Source: Plumapathes pennacea
Taxonomy: Eukaryota > Cnidaria > Anthozoa > Antipatharia > Myriopathidae
DNA: 64,000 bases
Reading direction: 5' to 3'
NCBI GenBank assembly: GCA_964036295.1
Contig: OZ038466.1
Span: forward strand, 23,426,597-23,490,596
The position numbers and the translations under genes were made by a program. Each line of letters starts with the position of its first letter. Position 1 is the stretch's first letter. The notes below the pieces were generated by a model, which saw only the letters and a list, made by a program, of their open reading frames with translations, made no database searches and had not been told where the DNA came from. Shown in pieces: positions 1-12,700 of this stretch.

Positions 1-30
1 CAAGATTTTTGGACCATCTCAGAATCGCAT

Positions 31-263
31 GAAACTTTCAGGAAACGTTCCTGGGACTATGCCGACGGAGTTTGCATAGTTTTTGTAAACTTTTAGACCG
101 CGCGTCGTGAGAAATTAGAGCAAATTACAGCAAATCATGCACTAATTAATTCATCACACCTTTCGAGTTAAGCTGTTATATCTCGGCAACGGATGAAGAT
201 AGACAAGGAAAATGTATTGCAAAAAGTCTTCTTATAGTCCAAGGAAGGTTTCCTGAAAGTTTC
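31..263. repeat. 30-bp inverted repeat within each satellite monomer (first copy shown)
   Basis: In the first monomer the left arm is 31-60 (begins gaaactttcagg, ends ggactat) and the right arm is 234-263 (begins atagtcc, ends aaagtttc). The reverse complement of the right arm matches the left arm at 28 of 30 positions, with 173 bp between. The arms recur in the other monomers I inspected. A transcript of one unit could fold a long-stem hairpin. The unit may descend from a foldback transposon. No open frame lies between the arms. Confidence 0.9.
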
Positions 264-3200
264 AAGAGTTTTCAATTTTTGGCAAAATCGGCAAAAAACC
301 CTGTGCTATAGCCTTAGTATTTTGTCAAAATTCCAAGACTTTTCGACCATCTCAGAATCGCATGAAACTTTCAGGAAACGTTCCTGGGACTATGCCGACG
401 GAGTTTGCATAGTTTTTGTAAACTTTTAGACCGCGCGTCGTGAGAAATTAGAGCAAATTACAGCAAATCATGCACTAACTAATTCATCACACCTTTCGAG
501 TTAAGCTGTTATATCTCGGCAACAGATGAAGATAAATTAGGAAATTGTATTGCAAAAAGTCTTCTTATAGTCCAAGGAAGGTCTCCTGAAAGTTTCAAGA
601 GTTTTCAATTTTTGGCCAAAATCGGCAAAAAACCCTGTGCTATAGCCTTAGTATTTTGTCAAAATTCCAAGATTTTTCGACCATCTCAGAATCGCATGAA
701 ACTTTCAGGAAACGTTCCTGGGACTATGCCGACGAAGTTTGCATAGTTTTTGTAAACTTTTAGAACGCGCGTCGTGAGAAATTAGAGCAAATTACAGCAA
801 ATCATGCACTAATTAATTCATCACACCTTTCGAGTTAAGCTGTTATATCTCGGCAACGGATGAAGATAGATAAGGAAAATGTATTGCAAAAAGTCTTCTT
901 ATAGTCCAAGGAAGGTTTCCTGAAAGTTTCAAGAGTTTTCAATTTTTGGCCAAAATCGGCAAAAAACCCTGTGCTATAGCCTTAGTATTTTGTCAAAATT
1001 CCAAGATTTTTCGACCATCTCAGAATCGCATGAAACTTTCAGAAACCTTCCTGGGACTATGCCGACGGAGTTTGCATAGTTTTTGTAAACTTTTAGACCG
1101 CGCGTCGTGAGAAATTAGAGCAAATTACAGCAAATCATGCACTAATTAATTCATCACACCTTTCGAGTTAAGCTGTTATATCTCGGCATCGGATGAAGAT
1201 AGATAAGGAAAATGTATTGCAAAAAGTCTTCTTATAGTCCAAGGAAGGTTTCCTGAAAGTTTCAAGAGTTTTCAATTTTTGGCCAAAATCGGCAAAAAAC
1301 CCTGTGCTATAGCCTTAGTATTTTGTCAAAATTCCAAGATTTTTGGACCATCTCAGAATCGCATGAAACTTTCAGGAAGCGTTCCTGGGACTATGCCGAC
1401 GGAGTTTGCATAGTTTTTGTAAACTTTTAGACCGCGCGTCGTGAGAAATTAGAGCAAATTACAGCAAATCATGCACTAATTAATTCATCACACCTTTCGA
1501 GTTAAGCTGTTATATCTCGGCAACGGATGAAGATAGATAAGGAAAATGTATTGCAAAAAGTCTTCTTATAGTCCAAGGAAGGTTTCCTGAAAGTTTCAAG
1601 AGTTTTCAATTTTTGGCCAAAATCGGCAAAAAACCCTGTGCTATATAAGCCTTAGTATTTTGTCAAAATTCCAAGATTTTTCGACCATCTCAGAATCGCA
1701 TGAAACTTTCAGGAAACGTTCCTGGGACTATGCCGACGGAGTTTGCATAGTTTTTGTAAACTTTTAGACCGCGCGTCGTGAAAAATTAGAGCAAATTACA
1801 GCAAATCATGCACTAATTAATTCATCACACCTTTCGAGTTAAGCAGTTATATCTCGGCAACGGATGAAGATAGATAAGGAAAATGTATTGCAAAAAGTCT
1901 TCTTATAGTCCAAGGAAGGTTTCCTGAAAGTTTCAAGAGTTTTCAATTTTTGGCCAAAATCGGCAAAAAACCCTGTGCTATAGCCTTAGTATTTTGTCAA
2001 AATTCCAAGATTTTTGGACCATCTCAGAATCGCATGAAACTTTCAGGAAACGTTCCTGGGACTATGCCGACGGAGTTTGCATAGTTTTTGTAAACTTTTA
2101 GACCGCGCGTCGTGAGAAATTAGAGCAAATTACAGCAAATCATGCACTAATTAATTCATCACACCTTTCGAGTTAAGCTGTTATATCTCGGCAACGGATG
2201 AAGATAGACAAGGAAAATGTATTGCAAAAAGTCTTCTTATAGTCCAAGGAAGGTTTCCTGAAAGTTTCAAGAGTTTTCAATTTTTGGCAAAATCGGCAAA
2301 AAACCCTGTGCTATAGCCTTAGTATTTTGTCAAAATTCCAAGACTTTTCGACCATCTCAGAATCGCATGAAACTTTCAGGAAACGTTCCTGGGACTATGC
2401 CGACGGAGTTTGCATAGTTTTTGTAAACTTTTAGACCGCGCGTCGTGAGAAATTAGAGCAAATTACAGCAAATCATGCACTAACTAATTCATCACACCTT
2501 TCGAGTTAAGCTGTTATATCTCGGCAACAGATGAAGATAAATTAGGAAATTGTATTGCAAAAAGTCTTCTTATAGTCCAAGGAAGGTTTCCTGAAAGTTT
2601 CAAGAGTTTTCAATTTTTGGCCAAAATCGGCAAAAAACCCCGTGCTATAGCCTTAGTATTTTGTCAAAATTCCAAGATTTTTGGACCATCTCAGAATCGC
2701 ATGAAACTTTCAGGAAGCGTTCCTGGGACTATGCCGACGGAGTTTGCATAGTTTTTGTAAACTTTTAGACCGCGCGTCGTGAGAAATTAGAGCAAATTAC
2801 AGCAAATCATGCACTAATTAATTCATCACACCTTTCGAGTTAAGCTGTTATATCTCGGCAACGGATGAAGATAGATAAAGAAAATGTATTGCAAAAAGTC
2901 TTCTTATAGTCCAAGGAAGGTTTCCTGAAAGTTTCAAGAGTTTTCAATTTTTGGCCAAAATCGGCAAAAAACCCTGTGCTATAGCCTTAGTATTTTGTCA
3001 AAATTCCAAGATTTTTCGACCATCTCAGAATCGCATGAAACTTTCAGGAAACGTTCCTGGGACTATGCCGACGGAGTTTGCATAGTTTTTGTAAACTTTT
3101 AGACCGCGCGTCGTGAGAAATTAGAGCAAATTACAGCAAATCATGCACTAATTAATTCATCACACCTTTCGAGTTAAGCTGTTATATCTCGGCAACGGAT

Positions 3201-5349
3201 GAAGATAGACAAGGAAAATGTATTGCAAAAAGTCTTCTTATAGTCCAAGGAAGGTTTCCTGAGAGTTTCAAGAGTTTTCAATTTTTGGCCAAAATCGGCA
3301 AAAAACCCTGTGCTATAGCCTTAGTATTTTGTCAAAATTCCAAGATTTTTCGACAATCTCAGAATCGCATGAAACTTTCAGGAAACGTTCCTGGGACTAT
3401 GCCGACGGAGTTTGCATAGTTTTTGTAAACTTTTAGACCGCGCGTCGTGAGAAATTAGAGCAAATTACAGCAAATCATGCACTAATTAATTCATCACACC
3501 TTTCGAGTTAAGCTGTTATATCTCGGCAACAGATGAAGATAGATTAGGAAATTGTATTGCAAAAAGTCTTCTTATAGTCCAAGGAAGGTTTCCTGAAAGT
3601 TTCAAGAGTTTTCAATTTTTGGCCAAAATCGGCAAAAATCCCTGTGCTATAGCCTTAGTATTTTGTCAAAATTCCAAGATTTTTCGACCATCTCAGAATC
3701 GCATGAAACTTTCAGGAAGAGTTCCTGGGACTATGCCGACGGAGTTTGCATTGTTTTTGTAAACTTTTAGACCGCGCGTCGTGAGAAATTAGAGCAAATT
3801 ACAGCAAATCATGCACTAATTAATTCATCACACCTTTCGAGTTAAGCTGTTATATCTCGGCAACGGATGAAGATAGATAAAGAAAATGTATTGCAAAAAG
3901 TCTTCTTATAGTCCAAGGAAGGTTTCCTGAAAGTTTCAATAGTTTTCAATTTTTGGCCAAAATCGGCAAAAAACCCTGTGCTATAGCCTTAGTATTTTGT
4001 CAAAATTCCAAGATTTTTCGACCATCTCAGAATCGCATGAAACTTTCAGGAAACGTTCCTGGGACTATGCCGACGGAGTTTGCATAGTTTTTGTAAACTT
4101 TTAGAGCGCGCGTCGTGAGAAATTAGAGCAAATTACAGCAAATCATGCACTATTTAATTCATCACACCTTTCGAGTTAAGCTGTTATATCTCGGCAACGG
4201 ATGAAGATAGATAACGAAAATGTATTGCAAAAAGTCTTCTTATAGTCCAAGGAAGGTTTCCTGAAAGTTTCAAGAGTTTTCAATTTTTGGCCAAAATCGG
4301 CAAAAAACCCTGTGCTATAGCCTTAGTATTTTGTCAAAATTCCAAGATTTTTCGACCATCTCAGAATCGCATGAAACTTTCAGGAAACGTTCCTGGGACT
4401 ATGCCGACGGAGTTTGCATAGTTTTTGTAAACTTTTAGACCGCGCGTCGTGAGAAATTAGAGCAAATTACAGCAAATCATGCACTAATTAATTCATCACA
4501 CCTTTCGAGTTAAGCTGTTATATCTCGGCAACGGATGAAGATAGATAAGGAAAATGTATTGCAAAAAGTCTTCTTATAGTCCAAGGAAGGTTTCCTGAAA
4601 GTTTCAAGAGTTTTCAATTTTTGGCCAAAATCGGCAAAAAACCCTGTGCTATAGCCTTAGTATTTTGTCAAAATTCCAAGATTTTTGGACCATCTCAGAA
4701 TCGCATGAAACTTTCAGGAAACGTTCCTGGGACTATGCCGACGGAGTTTGCATAGTTTTTGTAAACTTTTAGACCGCGCGTCGTGAGAAATTAGAGCAAA
4801 TTACAGCAAATCATGCACTAATTAATTCATCACACCTTTCGAGTTAAGCAGTTATATCTCGGCAACGGATGAAGATAGATAAGGAAAATGTATTGCAAAA
4901 AGTCTTCTTATAGTCCAAGGAAGGTTTCCTGAAAGTTTCAAGAGTTTTCAATTTTTGGCCAAAATCGGCAAAAAACCCTGTGCTATAGCCTTAGTATTTT
5001 GTCAAAATTCCAAGATTTTTCGACCATCTCAGAATCGCATGAAACTTTCAGGAAACGTTCCTGGGACTATGCCGACGGAGTTTGCATAGTTTTTGTAAAC
5101 TTTTAGACCGCGCGTCGTGAGAAATTAGAGCAAATTACAGCAAATCATGCACTAATTAATTCATCACACCTTTCGAGTTAAGCTGTTATATCTCGGCAAC
5201 GGATGAAGATAGACAAGGAAAATGTATTGCAAAAAGTCTTCTTATAGTCCAAGGAAGGTTTCCTGAAAGTTTCAAGAGTTTTCAATTTTTGGCCAAAATC
5301 GGCAAAAAACCCTGTGCTATAGCCTTAGTATTTTGTCAAAATTCCAAGA

Positions 5350-8300
5350 TTTTTTGACAATCTCAGAATCGCATGAAACTTTCAGGAAACGTTCCTGGGA
5401 CTATGCCGACGGAGTTTGCATAGTTTTTGTAAACTTTTAGACCGCGCGTCGTGAGAAATTAGAGCAAATTACAGCAAATCATGCACTAATTAATTCATCA
5501 CACCTTTCGAGTTAAGCTGTTATATCTCGGCAACGGATGAAGATAGATAAAGAAAATGTATTGCAAAAAGTCTTCTTATAGTCCAAGGAAGGTTTCCTGA
5601 AAGTTTCAAGAGTTTTCAATTTTTGGCCAAAATCGGCAAAAAACCCTGTGCTATAGCCTTAGTATTTTGTCAAAATTCCAAGATTTTTCGACCATCTCAG
5701 AATCGCATGAAACTTTCAGGAAGCGTTCCTGGGACTATGCCGACGGAGTTTGCATAGTTTTTGTAAACTTTTAGACCGCGCGTCGTGAGAAATTAGAGCA
5801 AATTACAGCAAATCATGCACTAATTAATTCATCACACCTTTCGAGTTAAGCTGTTATATCTCGGCAACGGATGAAGATAGATAAAGAAAATGTATTGCAA
5901 AAAGTCTTCTTATAGTCCAAGGAAGGTTTCCTGAAAGTTTCAAGAGTTTTCAATTTTTGGCCAAAATCGGCAAAAAACCCTGTGCTATAGCCTTAGTATT
6001 TTGTCAAAATTCCAAGATTTTTCGACCATCTCAGAATCGCATGAAACTTTCAGGAAACGTTCCTGGGACTATGCCGACGGAGTTTGCATAGTTTTTGTAA
6101 ACTTTTAGACCGCGCGTCGTGAGAAATTAGAGCAAATTACAGCAAATCATGCACTAATTAATTCATCACACCTTTCGAGTTAAGCTGTTATATCTCGGCA
6201 ACGGATGAAGATAGATAAAGAAAATGTATTGCAAAAAGTCTTCTTATAGTCCAAGGAAGGTTTCCTGAAAGTTTCAAGAGTTTTCAATTTTTGGCCAAAA
6301 TCGGCAAAAAAACCCTGTGCTATAGCCTTAGTATTTTGTCAAAATTCCAAGATTTTTCGACCATCTCAGAATCGCATGAAACTTTCAGGAAGCGTTCCTG
6401 GGACTATGCCGACGGAGTTTGCATAGTTTTTGTAAACTTTTAGACCGCGCGTCGTGAGAAATTAGAGCAAATTACAGCAAATCATGCACTAATTAATTCA
6501 TCACACCTTTCGAGTTAAGCTGTTATATCTCGGCAACGGATGAAGATAGATAAGGAAAATGTATTGCAAAAAGTCTTCTTATAGTCCAAGGAAGGTTTCC
6601 TGAAAGTTTCAAGAGTTTTCAATTTTTGGCCAAAATCGGCAAAAAACCCTGTGCTATAGCCTTAGTATTTTGTCAAAATTCCAAGATTTTTGGACCATCT
6701 CAGAATCGCATGAAACTTTCAGGAAGCGTTCCTGGGACTATGCCGACGGAGTTTGCATAGTTTTTGTAAACTTTTAGACCGCGCGTCGTGAGAAATTAGA
6801 GCAAATTACAGCAAATCATGCACTAATTAATTCATCACACCTTTCGAGTTAAGCTGTTATATCTCGGCAACGGATGAAGATAGATAAGGAAAATGTATTG
6901 CAAAAAGTCTTCTTATAGTCCAAGGAAGGTTTCCTGAAAGTTTCAAGAGTTTTCAATTTTTGGCCAAAATCGGCAAAAAACCCTGTGCTATAGCCTTAGT
7001 ATTTTGTCAAAATTCCAAGATTTTTCGACCATCTCAGAATCGCATGAAACTTTCAGGAAACGTTCCTGGGACTATGCCGACGGAGTTTGCATAGTTTTTG
7101 TAAACTTTTAGACCGCGCGTCGTGAGAAATTAGAGCAAATTACAGCAAATCATGCACTAATTAATTCATCACACCTTTCGAGTTAAGCAGTTATATCTCG
7201 GCAACGGATGAAGATAGATAAGGAAAATGTATTGCAAAAAGTCTTCTTATAGTCCAAGGAAGGTTTCCTGAAAGTTTCAAGAGTTTTCAATTTTTGGCCA
7301 AAATCGGCAAAAAACCCTGTGCTATAGCCTTAGTATTTTGTCAAAATTCCAAGATTTTTCGACCATCTCAGAATCGCATGAAACTTTCAGGAAACGTTCC
7401 TGGGACTATGGCGACGGAGTTTGCATAGTTTTTGTAAACTTTTAGACCGCGCGTCGTGAGAAATTAGAGCAAATTACAGCAAATCATGCACTAATTAATT
7501 CATCACACCTTTCGAGTTAAGCTGTTATATCTCGGCAACGGATGAAGATAGACAAGGAAAATGTATTGCAAAAAGTCTTCTTATAGTCCAAGGAAGGTTT
7601 CCTGAAAGTTTCAAGAGTTTTCAATTTTTGGCCAAAATCGGCAAAAAACCCTGTGCTATAGCCTTAGTATTTTGTCAAAATTCCAAGATTTTTTGACAAT
7701 CTCAGAATCGCATGAAACTTTCAGGAAACGTTCCTGGGACTATGCCGACGGAGTTTGCATAGTTTTTGTAAACTTTTAGACCGCGCGTCGTGAGAAATTA
7801 GAGCAAATTACAGCAAATCATGCACTAATTAATTCATCACACCTTTCGAGTTAAGCTGTTATATCTCGGCAACGGATGAAGATAGATAAAGAAAATGTAT
7901 TGCAAAAAGTCTTCTTATAGTCCAAGGAAGGTTTCCTGAAAGTTTCAAGAGTTTTCAATTTTTGGCCAAAATCGGCAAAAAACCCTGTGCTATAGCCTTA
8001 GTATTTTGTCAAAATTCCAAGATTTTTCGACCATCTCAGAATCGCATGAAACTTTCAGGAAGCGTTCCTGGGACTATGCCGACGGAGTTTGCATAGTTTT
8101 TGTAAACTTTTAGACCGCGCGTCGTGAGAAATTAGAGCAAATTACAGCAAATCATGCACTAATTAATTCATCACACCTTTCGAGTTAAGCTGTTATATCT
8201 CGGCAACGGATGAAGATAGATAAAGAAAATGTATTGCAAAAAGTCTTCTTATAGTCCAAGGAAGGTTTCCTGAAAGTTTCAAGAGTTTTCAATTTTTGGC

Positions 8301-11300
8301 CAAAATCGGCAAAAAACCCTGTGCTATAGCCTTAGTATTTTGTCAAAATTCCAAGATTTTTCGACCATCTCAGAATCGCATGAAACTTTCAGGAAGCGTT
8401 CCTGGGACTATGCCGACGGAGTTTGCATAGTTTTTGTAAACTTTTAGACCGCGCGTCGTGAGAAATTAGAGCAAATTACAGCAAATCATGCACTAATTAA
8501 TTCATCACACCTTTCGAGTTAAGCTGTTATATCTCGGCAACGGATGAAGATAGATAAAGAAAATGTATTGCAAAAAGTCTTCTTATAGTCCAAGGAAGGT
8601 TTCCTGAAAGTTTCAAGAGTTTTCAATTTTTGGCCAAAATCGGCAAAAAACCCTGTGCTATAGCCTTAGTATTTTGTCAAAATTCCAAGATTTTTCGACC
8701 ATCTCAGAATCGCATGAAACTTTCAGGAAACGTTCCTGGGACTATGCCGACGGAGTTTGCATAGTTTTTGTAAACTTTTAGACCGCGCGTCGTGAGAAAT
8801 TAGAGCAAATTACAGCAAATCATGCACTAATTAATTCATCACACCTTTCGAGTTAAGCTGTTATATCTCGGCAACGGATGAAGATAGACAAGGAAAATGT
8901 ATTGCAAAAAGTCTTCTTATAGTCCAAGGAAGGTTTCCTGAAAGTTTCAAGAGTTTTCAATTTTTGGCCAAAATCGGCAAAAAACCCTGTGCTATAGCCT
9001 TAGTATTTTGTCAAAATTCCAAGATTTTTTGACAATCTCAGAATCGCATGAAACTTTCAGGAAACGTTCCTGGGACTATGCCGACGGAGTTTGCATAGTT
9101 TTTGTAAACTTTTAGACCGCGCGTCGTGAGAAATTAGAGCAAATTACAGCAAATCATGCACTAATTAATTCATCACACCTTTCGAGTTAAGCTGTTATAT
9201 CTCGGCAACGGATGAAGATAGATAAAGAAAATGTATTGCAAAAAGTCTTCTTATAGTCCAAGGAAGGTTTCCTGAAAGTTTCAAGAGTTTTCAATTTTTG
9301 GCCAAAATCGGCAAAAAACCCTGTGCTATAGCCTTAGTATTTTGTCAAAATTCCAAGATTTTTCGACCATCTCAGAATCGCATGAAACTTTCAGGAAGCG
9401 TTCCTGGGACTATGCCGACGGAGTTTGCATAGTTTTTGTAAACTTTTAGACCGCGCGTCGTGAGAAATTAGAGCAAATTACAGCAAATCATGCACTAATT
9501 AATTCATCACACCTTTCGAGTTAAGCTGTTATATCTCGGCAACGGATGAAGATAGATAAAGAAAATGTATTGCAAAAAGTCTTCTTATAGTCCAAGGAAG
9601 GTTTCCTGAAAGTTTCAAGAGTTTTCAATTTTTGGCCAAAATCGGCAAAAAACCCTGTGCTATAGCCTTAGTATTTTGTCAAAATTCCAAGATTTTTCGA
9701 CCATCTCAGAATCGCATGAAACTTTCAGGAAACGTTCCTGGGACTATGCCGACGGAGTTTGCATAGTTTTTGTAAACTTTTAGACCGCGCGTCGTGAGAA
9801 ATTAGAGCAAATTACAGCAAATCATGCACTAATTAATTCATCACACCTTTCGAGTTAAGCTGTTATATCTCGGCAACGGATGAAGATAGATAAAGAAAAT
9901 GTATTGCAAAAAGTCTTCTTATAGTCCAAGGAAGGTTTCCTGAAAGTTTCAAGAGTTTTCAATTTTTGGCCAAAATCGGCAAAAAAACCCTGTGCTATAG
10001 CCTTAGTATTTTGTCAAAATTCCAAGATTTTTCGACCATCTCAGAATCGCATGAAACTTTCAGGAAGCGTTCCTGGGACTATGCCGACGGAGTTTGCATA
10101 GTTTTTGTAAACTTTTAGACCGCGCGTCGTGAGAAATTAGAGCAAATTACAGCAAATCATGCACTAATTAATTCATCACACCTTTCGAGTTAAGCTGTTA
10201 TATCTCGGCAACGGATGAAGATAGATAAGGAAAATGTATTGCAAAAAGTCTTCTTATAGTCCAAGGAAGGTTTCCTGAAAGTTTCAAGAGTTTTCAATTT
10301 TTGGCCAAAATCGGCAAAAAACCCTGTGCTATAGCCTTAGTATTTTGTCAAAATTCCAAGATTTTTGGACCATCTCAGAATCGCATGAAACTTTCAGGAA
10401 GCGTTCCTGGGACTATGCCGACGGAGTTTGCATAGTTTTTGTAAACTTTTAGACCGCGCGTCGTGAGAAATTAGAGCAAATTACAGCAAATCATGCACTA
10501 ATTAATTCATCACACCTTTCGAGTTAAGCTGTTATATCTCGGCAACGGATGAAGATAGATAAGGAAAATGTATTGCAAAAAGTCTTCTTATAGTCCAAGG
10601 AAGGTTTCCTGAAAGTTTCAAGAGTTTTCAATTTTTGGCCAAAATCGGCAAAAAACCCTGTGCTATAGCCTTAGTATTTTGTCAAAATTCCAAGATTTTT
10701 GGACCATCTCAGAATCGCATGAAACTTTCAGGAAACGTTCCTGGGACTATGCCGACGGAGTTTGCATAGTTTTTGTAAACTTTTAGACCGCGCGTCGTGA
10801 GAAATTAGAGCAAATTACAGCAAATCATGCACTAATTAATTCATCACACCTTTCGAGTTAAGCAGTTATATCTCGGCAACGGATGAAGATAGATAAGGAA
10901 AATGTATTGCAAAAAGTCTTCTTATAGTCCAAGGAAGGTTTCCTGAAAGTTTCAAGAGTTTTCAATTTTTGGCCAAAATCGGCAAAAAACCCTGTGCTAT
11001 AGCCTTAGTATTTTGTCAAAATTCCAAGATTTTTCGACCATCTCAGAATCGCATGAAACTTTCAGGAAACGTTCCTGGGACTATGGCGACGGAGTTTGCA
11101 TAGTTTTTGTAAACTTTTAGACCGCGCGTCGTGAGAAATTAGAGCAAATTACAGCAAATCATGCACTAATTAATTCATCACACCTTTCGAGTTAAGCTGT
11201 TATATCTCGGCAACGGATGAAGATAGACAAGGAAAATGTATTGCAAAAAGTCTTCTTATAGTCCAAGGAAGGTTTCCTGAAAGTTTCAAGAGTTTTCAAT

Positions 11301-12700
11301 TTTTGGCCAAAATCGGCAAAAAACCCTGTGCTATAGCCTTAGTATTTTGTCAAAATTCCAAGATTTTTTGACAATCTCAGAATCGCATGAAACTTTCAGG
11401 AAACGTTCCTGGGACTATGCCGACGGAGTTTGCATAGTTTTTGTAAACTTTTAGACCGCGCGTCGTGAGAAATTAGAGCAAATTACAGCAAATCATGCAC
11501 TAATTAATTCATCACACCTTTCGAGTTAAGCTGTTATATCTCGGCAACGGATGAAGATAGATAAAGAAAATGTATTGCAAAAAGTCTTCTTATAGTCCAA
11601 GGAAGGTTTCCTGAAAGTTTCAAGAGTTTTCAATTTTTGGCCAAAATCGGCAAAAAACCCTGTGCTATAGCCTTAGTATTTTGTCAAAATTCCAAGATTT
11701 TTCGACCATCTCAGAATCGCATGAAACTTTCAGGAAGCGTTCCTGGGACTATGCCGACGGAGTTTGCATAGTTTTTGTAAACTTTTAGACCGCGCGTCGT
11801 GAGAAATTAGAGCAAATTACAGCAAATCATGCACTAATTAATTCATCACACCTTTCGAGTTAAGCTGTTATATCTCGGCAACGGATGAAGATAGATAAAG
11901 AAAATGTATTGCAAAAAGTCTTCTTATAGTCCAAGGAAGGTTTCCTGAAAGTTTCAAGAGTTTTCAATTTTTGGCCAAAATCGGCAAAAAACCCTGTGCT
12001 ATAGCCTTAGTATTTTGTCAAAATTCCAAGATTTTTCGACCATCTCAGAATCGCATGAAACTTTCAGGAAACGTTCCTGGGACTATGCCGACGGAGTTTG
12101 CATAGTTTTTGTAAACTTTTAGACCGCGCGTCGTGAGAAATTAGAGCAAATTACAGCAAATCATGCACTAATTAATTCATCACACCTTTCGAGTTAAGCT
12201 GTTATATCTCGGCAACGGATGAAGATAGATAAAGAAAATGTATTGCAAAAAGTCTTCTTATAGTCCAAGGAAGGTTTCCTGAAAGTTTCAAGAGTTTTCA
12301 ATTTTTGGCCAAAATCGGCAAAAAAACCCTGTGCTATAGCCTTAGTATTTTGTCAAAATTCCAAGATTTTTCGACCATCTCAGAATCGCATGAAACTTTC
12401 AGGAAGCGTTCCTGGGACTATGCCGACGGAGTTTGCATAGTTTTTGTAAACTTTTAGACCGCGCGTCGTGAGAAATTAGAGCAAATTACAGCAAATCATG
12501 CACTAATTAATTCATCACACCTTTCGAGTTAAGCTGTTATATCTCGGCAACGGATGAAGATAGATAAGGAAAACGTATTGCAAAAAGTCTTCTTATAGTC
12601 CAAGGAAGGTTTCCTGAAAGTTTCAAGAGTTTTCAATTTTTGGCCAAAATCGGCAAAAAACCCTGTGCTATAGCCTTAGTATTTTGTCAAAATTCCAAGA
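5350..12700. repeat. Higher-order satellite block, 7- and 4-monomer sub-blocks (~3.675 kb period)
   Basis: The variant ttttttgacaatctc replaces tttttcgaccatctc at 5350, 7689, 9025 and 11364. The spacings are 2339, 1336 and 2339 bp, which is 7, 4 and 7 monomers. A one-base A insertion after tcggc occurs at 6301, 9976 and 12315. The first gap is 3675 bp (11 monomers) and the second 2339 bp (7 monomers). These shared variants show that blocks of several monomers, not single units, were copied in this part of the array. Confidence 0.85.
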
